From the NCBI GenBank assembly GCA_913009875.1, contig CAJVYS010000013.1:1-43340 (forward strand): DNA of 43,340 nucleotides, written 5' to 3'. This DNA comes from an uncultured Gammaproteobacteria bacterium (GTDB lineage Bacteria > Pseudomonadota > Gammaproteobacteria > SZUA-152). The notes under the pieces were generated by a model. It ran no database searches and was not told where the DNA came from. It worked only from the letters and a program-made list of their open reading frames with translations. Of this stretch, positions 1-8,731 are shown piece by piece; positions within the stretch are counted from its first letter, which is position 1; every line of letters begins with the position of its first letter. The translations under genes were made by a program, and so were the position numbers.

Positions 1-176
1 AGTTGATACTTTGCTAATTATTGATGAGTATATCCGAATATGTGTATGTATTGATCATCATGTTATTATCATGTTACTTTCGTGTTATTAATATATCTGC
101 TTTTTTTTTTGTTTTTTTTTTGTTGTATTTTTTTATTTTTTTTATTGTTTTTGTATTTTTTTTTTTTTTTTTTTTT
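1..176. other. Low-complexity AT/poly-T sequence, probable read-through artefact beyond a sequencing adapter
   Basis: Long T runs lie directly 5' of an Illumina P7 adapter. On the reverse strand this reads insert-adapter-polyA, the usual read-through pattern. The overlapping ORFs are spurious. Confidence 0.85.
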
Positions 177-242
177 CAAGCAGAAGACGGCATACGAGAT
201 ATATCAGTGTGACTGGAGTTCAGACGTGTGCTCTTCCGATCT
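177..242 (+). other. Illumina TruSeq P7 adapter with 8-nt index (artefact)
   Basis: Exact CAAGCAGAAGACGGCATACGAGAT + ATATCAGT + GTGACTGGAGTTCAGACGTGTGCTCTTCCGATCT. Confidence 0.98.
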
Positions 243-372
243 CATTCGTTCCTCACTGCCGAATCTTATAGCATCCTGGTCAGTATGCTCAGTGCCCAAT
301 TAACGGACCGAAACAGTCCGCGCGATATTGTTGTGGAATCTACCCACGAATCATTTTGATGAGGATGTTAAT

Positions 373-741
373 ATGGAGTCGCGGCGCCTTGGCGGAATAA
401 TGGTTGTCATTGGGATACTAAGTCTTCCCGCCTGTAGTTCATTTCAAAAAATAGACATGTCTGCTGAAGACAATAGCCTTGATAGAATAAAGACGGGTAG
501 CACGATACGCGTAACAAAAAAACAAGGAGAGGAAGCTGAGTTTGTTGTGCAAAATAAAGACCAAGTGAAAATTTATGGTGACAAAGAACAGATAAGATTA
601 GCTGACATACAAAAGCTTGAGGTTAAGGAAATAAACAACAAAAGAACGTTCATGTTAACGAGCGTGGCTGTTGGCGTGCTTTTCAACCCTATTGTGGGTC
701 TGGGCTTGGTGCTATTAAGTTATATGTTTATAAGCCCCTAA
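373..741 (+). CDS. Hypothetical lipoprotein
   Basis: ORF with signal peptide and lipobox (LPACSS); hydrophobic C-terminal segment; lower GC than the rest of the window. Confidence 0.6.
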   Translation: MESRRLGGIMVVIGILSLPACSSFQKIDMSAEDNSLDRIKTGSTIRVTKKQGEEAEFVVQNKDQVKIYGDKEQIRLADIQKLEVKEINNKRTFMLTSVAVGVLFNPIVGLGLVLLSYMFISP

Positions 742-941
742 GGACTGTTAACTTTCCTGTTTAAGTAGTGAGCTGTCTATGTCATTTTGCCGTTTGAATT
801 GAAGGCGCTGGAACTTTGAGTCACCATTACGTCTTCATCACGCATGCTTGAGCAGCCCTGGATAAGGCTTAAAACGGTATAGTGGCTGTAGGTAGGGTGC
901 CCTTTAATAATGATAATACATCATAATGCATAGCTGAGAAT

Positions 942-1415
942 ATGATAATGACCTATGGGCATGTAGTCGCGATTATTATTTTTAATAGCCTGCTCTTTTC
1001 AGGCATAACGCTTGCGAAAGACAAAAAAACGATCGGTGTAGGCATTGGTGCTATGTATAATGGTTTGGGCTTGTCATATGGGATACAGAAACTAGGCTCA
1101 TTCAAGTATATTTCGTTAGGTTGCTTGAGTGTCTTCACCTCTAGTTCAAGGGGTACGAAATATAATTGCGGATTTGGTCTAGGTTTTGTCAGAACTGATA
1201 TTGGGAATAGGCATGGATTAGGCGCCCACATTGGGGCTACATACAACGAGCATCGTGGACTGAATAAAATTGAAGTGTTTGTTGCTCCCCAATACATCTA
1301 TTTTGTTAATGGTATAGATGGGGCTGGGTTGAATCTTGGCGCCTCCGTCGGCTTTGGCAAACTTGACGGTGACTTTAAAATAAGCCCAGGATTACAAATC
1401 GGGTATCAATTTTAG
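942..1415 (+). CDS. Hypothetical secreted / outer-membrane beta-barrel-like protein
   Basis: ORF with N-terminal hydrophobic signal, alternating Gly/aromatic strands and a C-terminal Phe (IGYQF). Confidence 0.55.
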   Translation: MIMTYGHVVAIIIFNSLLFSGITLAKDKKTIGVGIGAMYNGLGLSYGIQKLGSFKYISLGCLSVFTSSSRGTKYNCGFGLGFVRTDIGNRHGLGAHIGATYNEHRGLNKIEVFVAPQYIYFVNGIDGAGLNLGASVGFGKLDGDFKISPGLQIGYQF

Positions 1416-1679
1416 GGTTTTCCCTAAATATATACGCCTCGTCAGAGCAATTCTCGGGTGGATTTCGCAGGATATTGACGCGGGGACTGGTGGCGTGGGA
1501 TCGGTACAAGCGCCGCGGCTATGTGCACGTTCCTTAGCGGGCATCAGGTGGCCCGATCCCAGCTGCTTGGTACGGGGTCCTAGCGGGGTTGTCCGGTCGA
1601 ATCGCCCAGAATTGGACTGGTACTCTGAGGGAATCGTTAGATGAGCTGCTGGTTCCTGCCAAACCCGGGTTGCAACCGA

Positions 1680-2687
1680 TTACGGCGGCGCCATCCTTCC
1701 CGTCAGGCTGTTCAGGAAGGCCACAATATCCTGCACCTCCCCGTCTGAAAATTCCTTGCCAAGCTGGGTCTTTGCCATCACCCGCACGGCTTCATCCAGC
1801 GTCTTGACCCGGCCATTGTGAAAATAGGGCGCGGTCACGGCGATGTTGCGCAGGATCGGCACCCGCCACATGTATTTTTCCCGCAGATTGCCGGTGGCCT
1901 CGAAGCGCCCCAGATCGTCCGCCAGCCCGTACTGCTCGTCGTAGCGGCTGCCGAGGTGGTTGGGGAACAGTTCATAGAAGCCGTCGCCGGGACCCATGGC
2001 CGGGCCAGGTGCCGGCCCCGCAAAGTTCACGCCGAAGTGACAGGATGCACAGCCACTGTCATTGAACAGCACCATGCCACGTCTGGCGCTGGCGGAGATG
2101 GCGTTCTCATCGCCGCGAATGTACTGGTCGAAGGGGCTGTCGGGGGTCAGCAGGCTGCGCTCGAAGCTGGCCAGGGCGCGGGCTACATTGTCGGCGGACA
2201 CCGCATCTTCGCCGGGGAAGGCGGCCTCGAAGGCCTGTCGATAATCCTCTGCATCCATCAGCCGCTGCACCATGGCGCCGATATGGGCGTTGTCTGAAAT
2301 CACCGGGTCGCGCAGGTGATCCAGGGTCTGCTCCTCCAGGCTGCGACTGCGGCCATCCCAATACAGCACGGTCTGAAAACCAATATTCCACAGCGTCGGC
2401 GTTGAGCGGTAGGTGTACTGCCCGTGTTGACCCCGGGAGACGGTCTTTCCATCCACTCCGCCTGTCGACAGCTTGTGACAGCTGTTGCAGGACAGTGTGC
2501 TGTTCGTGCCCAGCAGGGCCGGGTCGAAGAACAGTTTTTTGCCCAGGCTGATTTTTTCTGTGCTGGCGGGGTTGTCCGCTGGTTGCTGCACGGCCTTCGG
2601 TAGTGGCTGGAAGTGTTCAAAACCCCAGACGGAAAGAGGCAGGCACAGACCAAGGGTCAGTGGCAGGAAGGGGGATATTCGGGACAT
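1680..2687 (-). CDS. Di-heme cytochrome c peroxidase / MauG family protein
   Basis: Signal peptide, two CxxCH motifs (CNSCH, CASCH), LGKKLFFDPALLG, and PILRNIAVTAPYFHNGRVKTLDEAV. Confidence 0.9.
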   Translation of the reverse strand: MSRISPFLPLTLGLCLPLSVWGFEHFQPLPKAVQQPADNPASTEKISLGKKLFFDPALLGTNSTLSCNSCHKLSTGGVDGKTVSRGQHGQYTYRSTPTLWNIGFQTVLYWDGRSRSLEEQTLDHLRDPVISDNAHIGAMVQRLMDAEDYRQAFEAAFPGEDAVSADNVARALASFERSLLTPDSPFDQYIRGDENAISASARRGMVLFNDSGCASCHFGVNFAGPAPGPAMGPGDGFYELFPNHLGSRYDEQYGLADDLGRFEATGNLREKYMWRVPILRNIAVTAPYFHNGRVKTLDEAVRVMAKTQLGKEFSDGEVQDIVAFLNSLTGRMAPP

Positions 2688-3031
2688 TCTAGTATTCCAC
2701 CAAGGTTATATTGACGGGTTCAGTTGGTCTGTCAAGGTTCAGGACACCACCAAAAGTAGGCGCCCTGAGGCGACAGCAGGCGCTTTTAGGTGACGCGCTC
2801 ATGGATGCTGACAGATTAACCCTCCGGGCGCTCCTGATGGTGCTTCTTAATTATCGTGGCGGCTCATGCCGGCGAGCCGAAGGGGCATTCTACAGTGGCC
2901 ACTGCGGTCATTCCACGCGACTGACGGGTTTCCGGCTAGGTGGAAGCCTGTGGTCAGTCAAGAAAATGCCATTTCCTGAGGTTGTATTTCTAACTCATTG
3001 AAAATATTGAGGTGATCTTGCTGTGGTCGAG

Positions 3032-3047
3032 TGGCATAGCATTTGCA
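3032..3047 (+). promoter_or_regulatory. Sigma-54 (-24/-12) promoter for the fliL operon
   Basis: TGGCATAGCATTTGCA fits TGGCAY-N5-TTGCA with correct spacing, 62 nt upstream of the fliL ATG. Confidence 0.8.
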
Positions 3048-3109
3048 GTGAGGCAGGTGTAGACGTCTATTTTGCACTGAAGCCGTACTGAAATTGAGGA
3101 ATCCAAGCC

Positions 3110-3655
3110 ATGCCAGATGACGACAAGGACCAGGACCAGGAAAAGCCCAAGGGTTCGATGGTGACCAAAATCCTCCTCTTCGGCGTCTTGCCGCTGATGA
3201 CCGCCATTGTGCTGGTCGTGGGCGGTCTGTTCATTGCCGGCGTACTGCCTGGCGGTGGCGGCGGTGATCAGGCCGTTGTGGAGGAGGGGCAGGATAGTGA
3301 TAACGGCGAGGATACCGGCGACTCAGTGGCGGATATGCCTGCAGTGTACATCCCCATCGATCCCGCCTTCGTGGTCAATTTCGCCAGCCAGGGGCGTGCG
3401 CGTTTTTTGCAGATCACCGTGGAGGTGATGACTCGCGATCCCACGGTGCCGGAGCATATTGAGCAGCATCTGCCCGTGATCCGCAACAACCTGATGTTGT
3501 TGTTCAGCAGCCAGACTTACGACAGCGTGAGCACGCTGGAAGGCAAAGAGGCCTTGCGTGAGGAGGCGCTGTCCGTAATTCAGGAAATCCTGGAAGAAGA
3601 GACCGGCGATCCCGGTGTAGAAGCGGTGTACTTCACCAGCTTTGTGATGCAGTAG
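3110..3655 (+). CDS. fliL: Flagellar basal body-associated protein FliL
   Basis: N-terminal TM, FVVNF...RARFLQITVEVMTRD, position upstream of fliM. Confidence 0.9.
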   Translation: MPDDDKDQDQEKPKGSMVTKILLFGVLPLMTAIVLVVGGLFIAGVLPGGGGGDQAVVEEGQDSDNGEDTGDSVADMPAVYIPIDPAFVVNFASQGRARFLQITVEVMTRDPTVPEHIEQHLPVIRNNLMLLFSSQTYDSVSTLEGKEALREEALSVIQEILEEETGDPGVEAVYFTSFVMQ

Positions 3656-3673
3656 CCGACGGAATTTGATGAC

Positions 3674-4744
3674 ATGGCCGTAAACGACCTTCTTTCCCAG
3701 GACGAAATCGATGCTTTGCTGCACGGTGTCTCCAGCAGCGATATCGATACCGATGATGATCTGGCCGATGGTGAGGCCCGTGAATACGATTTCACCACCC
3801 AGGATCGCATCGTCCGTGGACGCATGCCGACCCTGGAGATGGTCAACGAGCGTTATGCACGCCTGTTCCGCATCAGCCTGTTCAACCTGTTGCGCCGCAG
3901 TGCGGAAATCTCCGTCGGCGGTGTACAAATGCTGAAGTTTTCCGAATACGTGCACAGCCTGTTCGTACCCACCAGTCTCAATATGGTGCGCATTAAACCG
4001 CTGCGGGGAACAGCGCTATTCGTGCTCGACCCCAAGCTGGTGTTCATGGTGGTGGACAACTATTTCGGTGGTGACGGCAGTTTCCACACCAAGATCGAGG
4101 GCCGTGAGTTTACCCCCACCGAGCGGCGCGTGATCCAGATCATTCTCGATCAGGTCTTCGTCGACCTGAAAGAGGCTTGGTCGCCGGTGATGGATCTGGA
4201 TTTTGAATTTATCAATTCGGAAGTGAATCCCCAGTTTGCCAACATCGTCAGCCCCAGCGAAGTGGTGGTGGTGACCACCTTTCATGTGGAAATCGAGGGC
4301 GGCGGCGGCGACTTCCACGTCACAATGCCCTATTCCATGTTAGAGCCGATGCGCGAGATCCTCGATGCCGGTGTGCAGAGTGATCGTGATAACGCCGATG
4401 GGCGCTGGGGCTTTGCCCTGCGTGAAGAAGTCAAAAGTGCGGAAGTGCATCTTTCCTGCACCTTGACTGAAGTGGAAATGGATCTGCGCGATGTGCTGGA
4501 CATGAAGGCCGGTGATGTGATCCCGGTGGATATCCCGGAGCTGGTGACGGTGAGTGCCGAGGGGGTTCCCGTATTTCGTGGCAAGTATGGAATATCCAAT
4601 GGCAATGAGGCCGTCAAGGTTGTCGAGCAGGTTACCCTGCCATCCAACCCCGAGGCGCAGCCGGCTCTGGAAGGCAAATCAGGCAGTGAACCTCTTCAAC
4701 TGCCCGAGCCCGTTAGTGCGGCGAACAATCAACAGAACGTATAG
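3674..4744 (+). CDS. fliM: Flagellar motor switch protein FliM
   Basis: LLSQDEIDALLHGV N-terminus (CheY-binding) and FliM core motifs. Confidence 0.97.
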   Translation: MAVNDLLSQDEIDALLHGVSSSDIDTDDDLADGEAREYDFTTQDRIVRGRMPTLEMVNERYARLFRISLFNLLRRSAEISVGGVQMLKFSEYVHSLFVPTSLNMVRIKPLRGTALFVLDPKLVFMVVDNYFGGDGSFHTKIEGREFTPTERRVIQIILDQVFVDLKEAWSPVMDLDFEFINSEVNPQFANIVSPSEVVVVTTFHVEIEGGGGDFHVTMPYSMLEPMREILDAGVQSDRDNADGRWGFALREEVKSAEVHLSCTLTEVEMDLRDVLDMKAGDVIPVDIPELVTVSAEGVPVFRGKYGISNGNEAVKVVEQVTLPSNPEAQPALEGKSGSEPLQLPEPVSAANNQQNV

Positions 4745-4752
4745 GTAGGCAC

Positions 4753-5244
4753 ATGAACGATACGACGGACACAGAAGACAGCGCTGCGGGTGATGACTGG
4801 GCCGCCGCCATGGCGGATCAGGCCAGTGTCGAAGGTGAGGCCTCGGGCGAGGCCGCTTCGGCGGAGGCCGACTGGGGAGATGCACTGGCCGAGCAGGCCA
4901 GTGCCGAGGCAGGTACTGCCGACAAAGTCGAGCAGGCACCGATGGAGAATCTGCAGGCGGAAGAAAACGGTGAAACCCTGGAAGATGTCAGCCTTGATGT
5001 GATCCTGGATATTCCGGTCAATATCAGCTTGCAGATCGGCTCGTCAAAAATCAGTATCCGCAATCTGCTGAAACTGAATCAGGGCTCAGTGGTGGAGCTG
5101 GAGCGCTTGGCGGGTGAGCCGCTGGATGTGATGGTCAACGGAACGCTCATTGCACACGGTGAAGTCGTGGTGGTGAATGAGAAATACGGTATTCGCCTCA
5201 CCGATGTCATCAGTGCCCAGGAACGCATCAAGAAGCTGAAATGA
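4753..5244 (+). CDS. fliN: Flagellar motor switch protein FliN
   Basis: LDVILDIPVNISLQIG...LNQGSVVELERLAGEPLDVMVNGTLIAHGEVVVVNEKYGIRLTDV. Confidence 0.97.
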   Translation: MNDTTDTEDSAAGDDWAAAMADQASVEGEASGEAASAEADWGDALAEQASAEAGTADKVEQAPMENLQAEENGETLEDVSLDVILDIPVNISLQIGSSKISIRNLLKLNQGSVVELERLAGEPLDVMVNGTLIAHGEVVVVNEKYGIRLTDVISAQERIKKLK

Positions 5245-5717
5245 TGAAGATACCCCTGTCACATATTTTTGTTGTCGCCACCGGCTTGATCGCCGCAACG
5301 GTGCGGGCCGCCGGGGAAAGTGTGGAAAAGGCCCCGGCCAGCAGCGTGCTGACGGACAACGATGTTACCTCACACCTGCTGCAGACCACTCTTGGCCTGT
5401 TGGCGGTGCTGGCGGTGATCGTTGCCATTGGCTGGGCCGTGAAACGATTCGGCAACCTACGTGGTGGCATTCAGGGACAGATGAAAATCGTTGGCGGCAT
5501 ATCGCTGGGTACACGTGAGCGGGTGGTACTGCTACAAGTCGGTGATCAGCAATTAGTGTTAGGCGTGGCGCCGGGTCAGATCCGCACCCTGCATGTTCTG
5601 GAACAACCGCTGAGTGCTGGTGATAGTAATGGCGAGACGCCAACGGCGGATAAAGTGGACGCACCCAGCTTTGCCATGCGCATGCAGTCTGCACTGAAAA
5701 GCCGGGGGATGGGCTGA
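5241..5717 (+). CDS. fliO: Flagellar biosynthesis protein FliO
   Basis: Single TM, ERVVLLQVGDQQLVLGVAPGQIRTLHVL; located between fliN and fliP. Confidence 0.9.
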   Translation: MMKIPLSHIFVVATGLIAATVRAAGESVEKAPASSVLTDNDVTSHLLQTTLGLLAVLAVIVAIGWAVKRFGNLRGGIQGQMKIVGGISLGTRERVVLLQVGDQQLVLGVAPGQIRTLHVLEQPLSAGDSNGETPTADKVDAPSFAMRMQSALKSRGMG

Positions 5718-6466
5718 TGCGTTGCCGTTTGCCACTTGCCGTTGCCCTGTTGACGCTGCTGTTCTCCGGCCTGGCACAGGCAGCCGATCCCGGCCTGCAG
5801 GTATTATCAGTGACCACCGAAAAAGACGGCGGCCAGACCTACAGCGTGGGTTTGCAGGTGCTGGCGCTGATGACCGCCTTCAGCCTGCTGCCCGCGGCAC
5901 TGATCATGCTGACTTCCTTTACCCGTATCATTATCGTGCTGGCCATCGTGCGTCAGGCGGTGGGCATGCCGCAGGCACCGTCCGGACAGATTCTCATTGG
6001 CCTGGCATTGTTTCTGACTTTCTTTGTCATGTCGCCGGTATTCACCCAGGTCTACGATGATGCCGTGGTGCCCTATCTGGATGAAAAGATCGAGGCCAAG
6101 GCGGCCTTCGAGCGCGCCAGCCTGCCGTTCAGGGAATTCATGCTGGCGCAGACACGTGACAAGGATCTGTCCATGTTTGCCGATATCGCCGGCAGCGAGC
6201 CGATTGAAGATCATGCCGATGTGCCGTTTTCGCTGCTGATGCCGTCATTTATTACCAGCGAACTAAAGACCGCTTATCAGATCGGCTTTCTGATTTTTAT
6301 CCCCTTTCTGATTATTGATCTGGTGGTGGCGTCAGTACTGATGGCCATGGGCATGATGATGTTGTCACCGATGATCATTTCACTGCCCTTCAAGATCATG
6401 TTGTTCGTGCTGGTGGATGGCTGGGCGATGATCATGGGTACGCTGGCATCGAGCTTTTACGTCTAA
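5717..6466 (+). CDS. fliP: Flagellar export apparatus protein FliP
   Basis: Signal peptide, SFTRIIIVLAIVRQAVGMPQAPSGQILIGLALFLTFFVM. Confidence 0.97.
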   Translation: MRCRLPLAVALLTLLFSGLAQAADPGLQVLSVTTEKDGGQTYSVGLQVLALMTAFSLLPAALIMLTSFTRIIIVLAIVRQAVGMPQAPSGQILIGLALFLTFFVMSPVFTQVYDDAVVPYLDEKIEAKAAFERASLPFREFMLAQTRDKDLSMFADIAGSEPIEDHADVPFSLLMPSFITSELKTAYQIGFLIFIPFLIIDLVVASVLMAMGMMMLSPMIISLPFKIMLFVLVDGWAMIMGTLASSFYV

Positions 6467-6522
6467 ATATCCAATTTTAGTTGCCCCCTCCCTGGGTAAC
6501 TGTGCGGTAAAGGAAAATAGTC

Positions 6523-6792
6523 ATGACCCCGGAAATGGTACTTACCGTTGCGCAAAAGGCCCTTGAGGTCACCCTGTTGCTGACGGGGATTATTCTTCTG
6601 CCGGCACTGGCTGTGGGTCTGCTGGTGAGCATGTTCCAGGCGGCCACCCAGCTCAATGAACAGACCCTGAGCTTTATTCCCAAGCTGGGCGTTACCTTTC
6701 TTACCCTGATGATCGCGGGTCCCTGGCTGCTGACCTTGCTGATGGATTTCACCCGGCGCCTGATCAGTGAAATCCCGATGATTATCGGCTGA
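6523..6792 (+). CDS. fliQ: Flagellar export apparatus protein FliQ
   Basis: 89-aa, two-TM FliQ signature (SMFQAATQLNEQTLSFIPK). Confidence 0.97.
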   Translation: MTPEMVLTVAQKALEVTLLLTGIILLPALAVGLLVSMFQAATQLNEQTLSFIPKLGVTFLTLMIAGPWLLTLLMDFTRRLISEIPMIIG

Positions 6793-6805
6793 GCGAGGCA
6801 TCCGC

Positions 6806-7582
6806 ATGATGACCCTTGCCAGTTCGGAAATCATGTCATGGATCGGGGCCTTTCTCTGGCCGCTGTTTCGTATCGCCGCACTGGTGATGGCGGCGCCGGT
6901 GTTTGGCGCACGCACGGTTCCGGTACGCATCAAGCTGGTCTTCGCCCTGATGATCACCATCGTCGTGATGCCTGTTCTGCCCGCGCCGCCGGCGGTTGAC
7001 CCGCTCAGCGGTGAGGCCGTTCTGATCACCCTCAATCAGATTCTCATCGGCGCCGCCATGGGGCTGGCCCTGCAGTTGATTTTTGCCATGTTTGTGCTCG
7101 GCGGGCAGATCATCGCTTACCAAATGGGCCTGGGTTTTGCCACCATGGTTGATCCGACCTCCGGCACTACAGTGCCGGTTATCAGTCAGTTTTATATCAT
7201 TACGCTGACCCTGATTTTCTTTGCCCTGGACGGCCATCTGGTGTTTATCGATGTGGTGGCGGAAAGTTTCAGAACCCTGCCCATCGGCACGAACGGACTC
7301 AGCCGCGACGGTATGTGGCAGCTTGCCGTCTGGGGCGGAAAGATGTATGCCGGGGCGGTGCAGATCGCCCTGCCGGCGATCGCCTCCCTGTTGTTGATCA
7401 ACCTGACCTTCGGCGTCGTCACCCGCTCGGCGCCGCAGTTCAACATTTTCTCGCTAGGCTTCCCGATCTCTATTCTGGCGGGTTTTTTCATCATGATCGC
7501 TACGCTGGATGTGATATCTGCGCAGGTGAACAACCAGTTAACAATCATCTTTGAATTCATGCGCTGGCTGGCGGGCGGATAG
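6806..7582 (+). CDS. fliR: Flagellar export apparatus protein FliR
   Basis: Multi-TM FliR motifs (YQMGLGFATMVDPTSGTTVPVISQFY). Confidence 0.96.
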   Translation: MMTLASSEIMSWIGAFLWPLFRIAALVMAAPVFGARTVPVRIKLVFALMITIVVMPVLPAPPAVDPLSGEAVLITLNQILIGAAMGLALQLIFAMFVLGGQIIAYQMGLGFATMVDPTSGTTVPVISQFYIITLTLIFFALDGHLVFIDVVAESFRTLPIGTNGLSRDGMWQLAVWGGKMYAGAVQIALPAIASLLLINLTFGVVTRSAPQFNIFSLGFPISILAGFFIMIATLDVISAQVNNQLTIIFEFMRWLAGG

Positions 7583-7592
7583 GGCCTAGGAC

Positions 7593-8729
7593 ATGGCGCA
7601 AAACGATAACGGTCAGGAACGCTCGGAAGAGGCGTCGGCAAAACGCAAACAGGAGGCCCGTGACAAGGGCCAGATTGCCCGCTCCAAGGAACTCACCACG
7701 GTGATCGTGCTGTTGGTGAGCAGCGCCGGGTTTCTGTTTATGGGCAAGGCCATGGTCACCGGCCTGGAAGAGATCCTGCGCGACAATCTGAGTATCCATC
7801 GTGCCGATATCTTTGATACCAGCGCCATGCTGAAGCTGTTTTCCCATTCGGTCATGGCCGGTATCAATGTGGTGATTCCGCTGATGGCGCTGCTGGTGAT
7901 CGTGGCCCTGATCGCACCCATGGCGCTGGGTGGTTGGGTCTTCAGTACCAAGCCGATCCAGCCGGATCTCAAAAAAATGGATCCTATCAAGGGCATAGGG
8001 CGGATATTCTCCGCCAAGAGTCTGGTGGAATTACTGAAGTCTGTCGCCAAGCTGGGGCTGGTTGGCACGGTAGGCTATTGGTTGTTAGTCAGCAAGATGG
8101 ATGACTTTTTGAGTTTTGGTTATGAGGATGTCAATTCAGGCATTGCCCATCTGGGTGATGAACTGATCACGGTGGTATTTTTTCTCAGCAGTGCGCTGAT
8201 TTTGGTGGCATTGCTGGATGTGCCTTTTCAGGTCTGGGACCACTCGCGCAAGCAGCGCATGACCAAGCAGGAAGTGAAGGATGAGTTCAAGGAGACGGAA
8301 GGCAGTCCGGAGCTGAAGAGCAAGATCCGCCAGACCCAGCAGGAAATCGCCCAGCGCCGCATGATGGAAGAGGTGCCCAAGGCCGACGTGGTGATCACCA
8401 ACCCGAGCCACTATTCGGTGGCGCTGAAATACGATCAGGAAAAGAGCGCCGCGCCCACCGTGGTGGCCCTGGGTGTCGACGAGGTGGCCGGTCATATCCG
8501 TCGCATTGCGGTGGCCAATGACGTGCCCATCGTCTCCGCGCCGCCACTGGCGCGCGCCATCTATCACAACACCGAACTGAATGAAGAAATTCCCGCCGGC
8601 CTGTTCCTGGCCGTGGCGCAGGTGCTGGCCTATGTGTTCCAGCTGCGTCACTACGAACTCAACGGCGGCATTGCTCCGGAGTTCAATGCCGATATGCCCA
8701 TCCCCGATGATTTGAAACGAGACGAGTAG
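7593..8729 (+). CDS. flhB: Flagellar export switch protein FlhB
   Basis: FlhB family: N-terminal TM domain, cytoplasmic VVITNPSHYSVALKYD motif. Confidence 0.97.
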   Translation: MAQNDNGQERSEEASAKRKQEARDKGQIARSKELTTVIVLLVSSAGFLFMGKAMVTGLEEILRDNLSIHRADIFDTSAMLKLFSHSVMAGINVVIPLMALLVIVALIAPMALGGWVFSTKPIQPDLKKMDPIKGIGRIFSAKSLVELLKSVAKLGLVGTVGYWLLVSKMDDFLSFGYEDVNSGIAHLGDELITVVFFLSSALILVALLDVPFQVWDHSRKQRMTKQEVKDEFKETEGSPELKSKIRQTQQEIAQRRMMEEVPKADVVITNPSHYSVALKYDQEKSAAPTVVALGVDEVAGHIRRIAVANDVPIVSAPPLARAIYHNTELNEEIPAGLFLAVAQVLAYVFQLRHYELNGGIAPEFNADMPIPDDLKRDE

Positions 8730-8731
8730 CC

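Noticed and set aside
21-303. ORFs of 63 and 73 aa rich in Phe
   Set aside because: They translate poly-T and adapter sequence, not genomic DNA.
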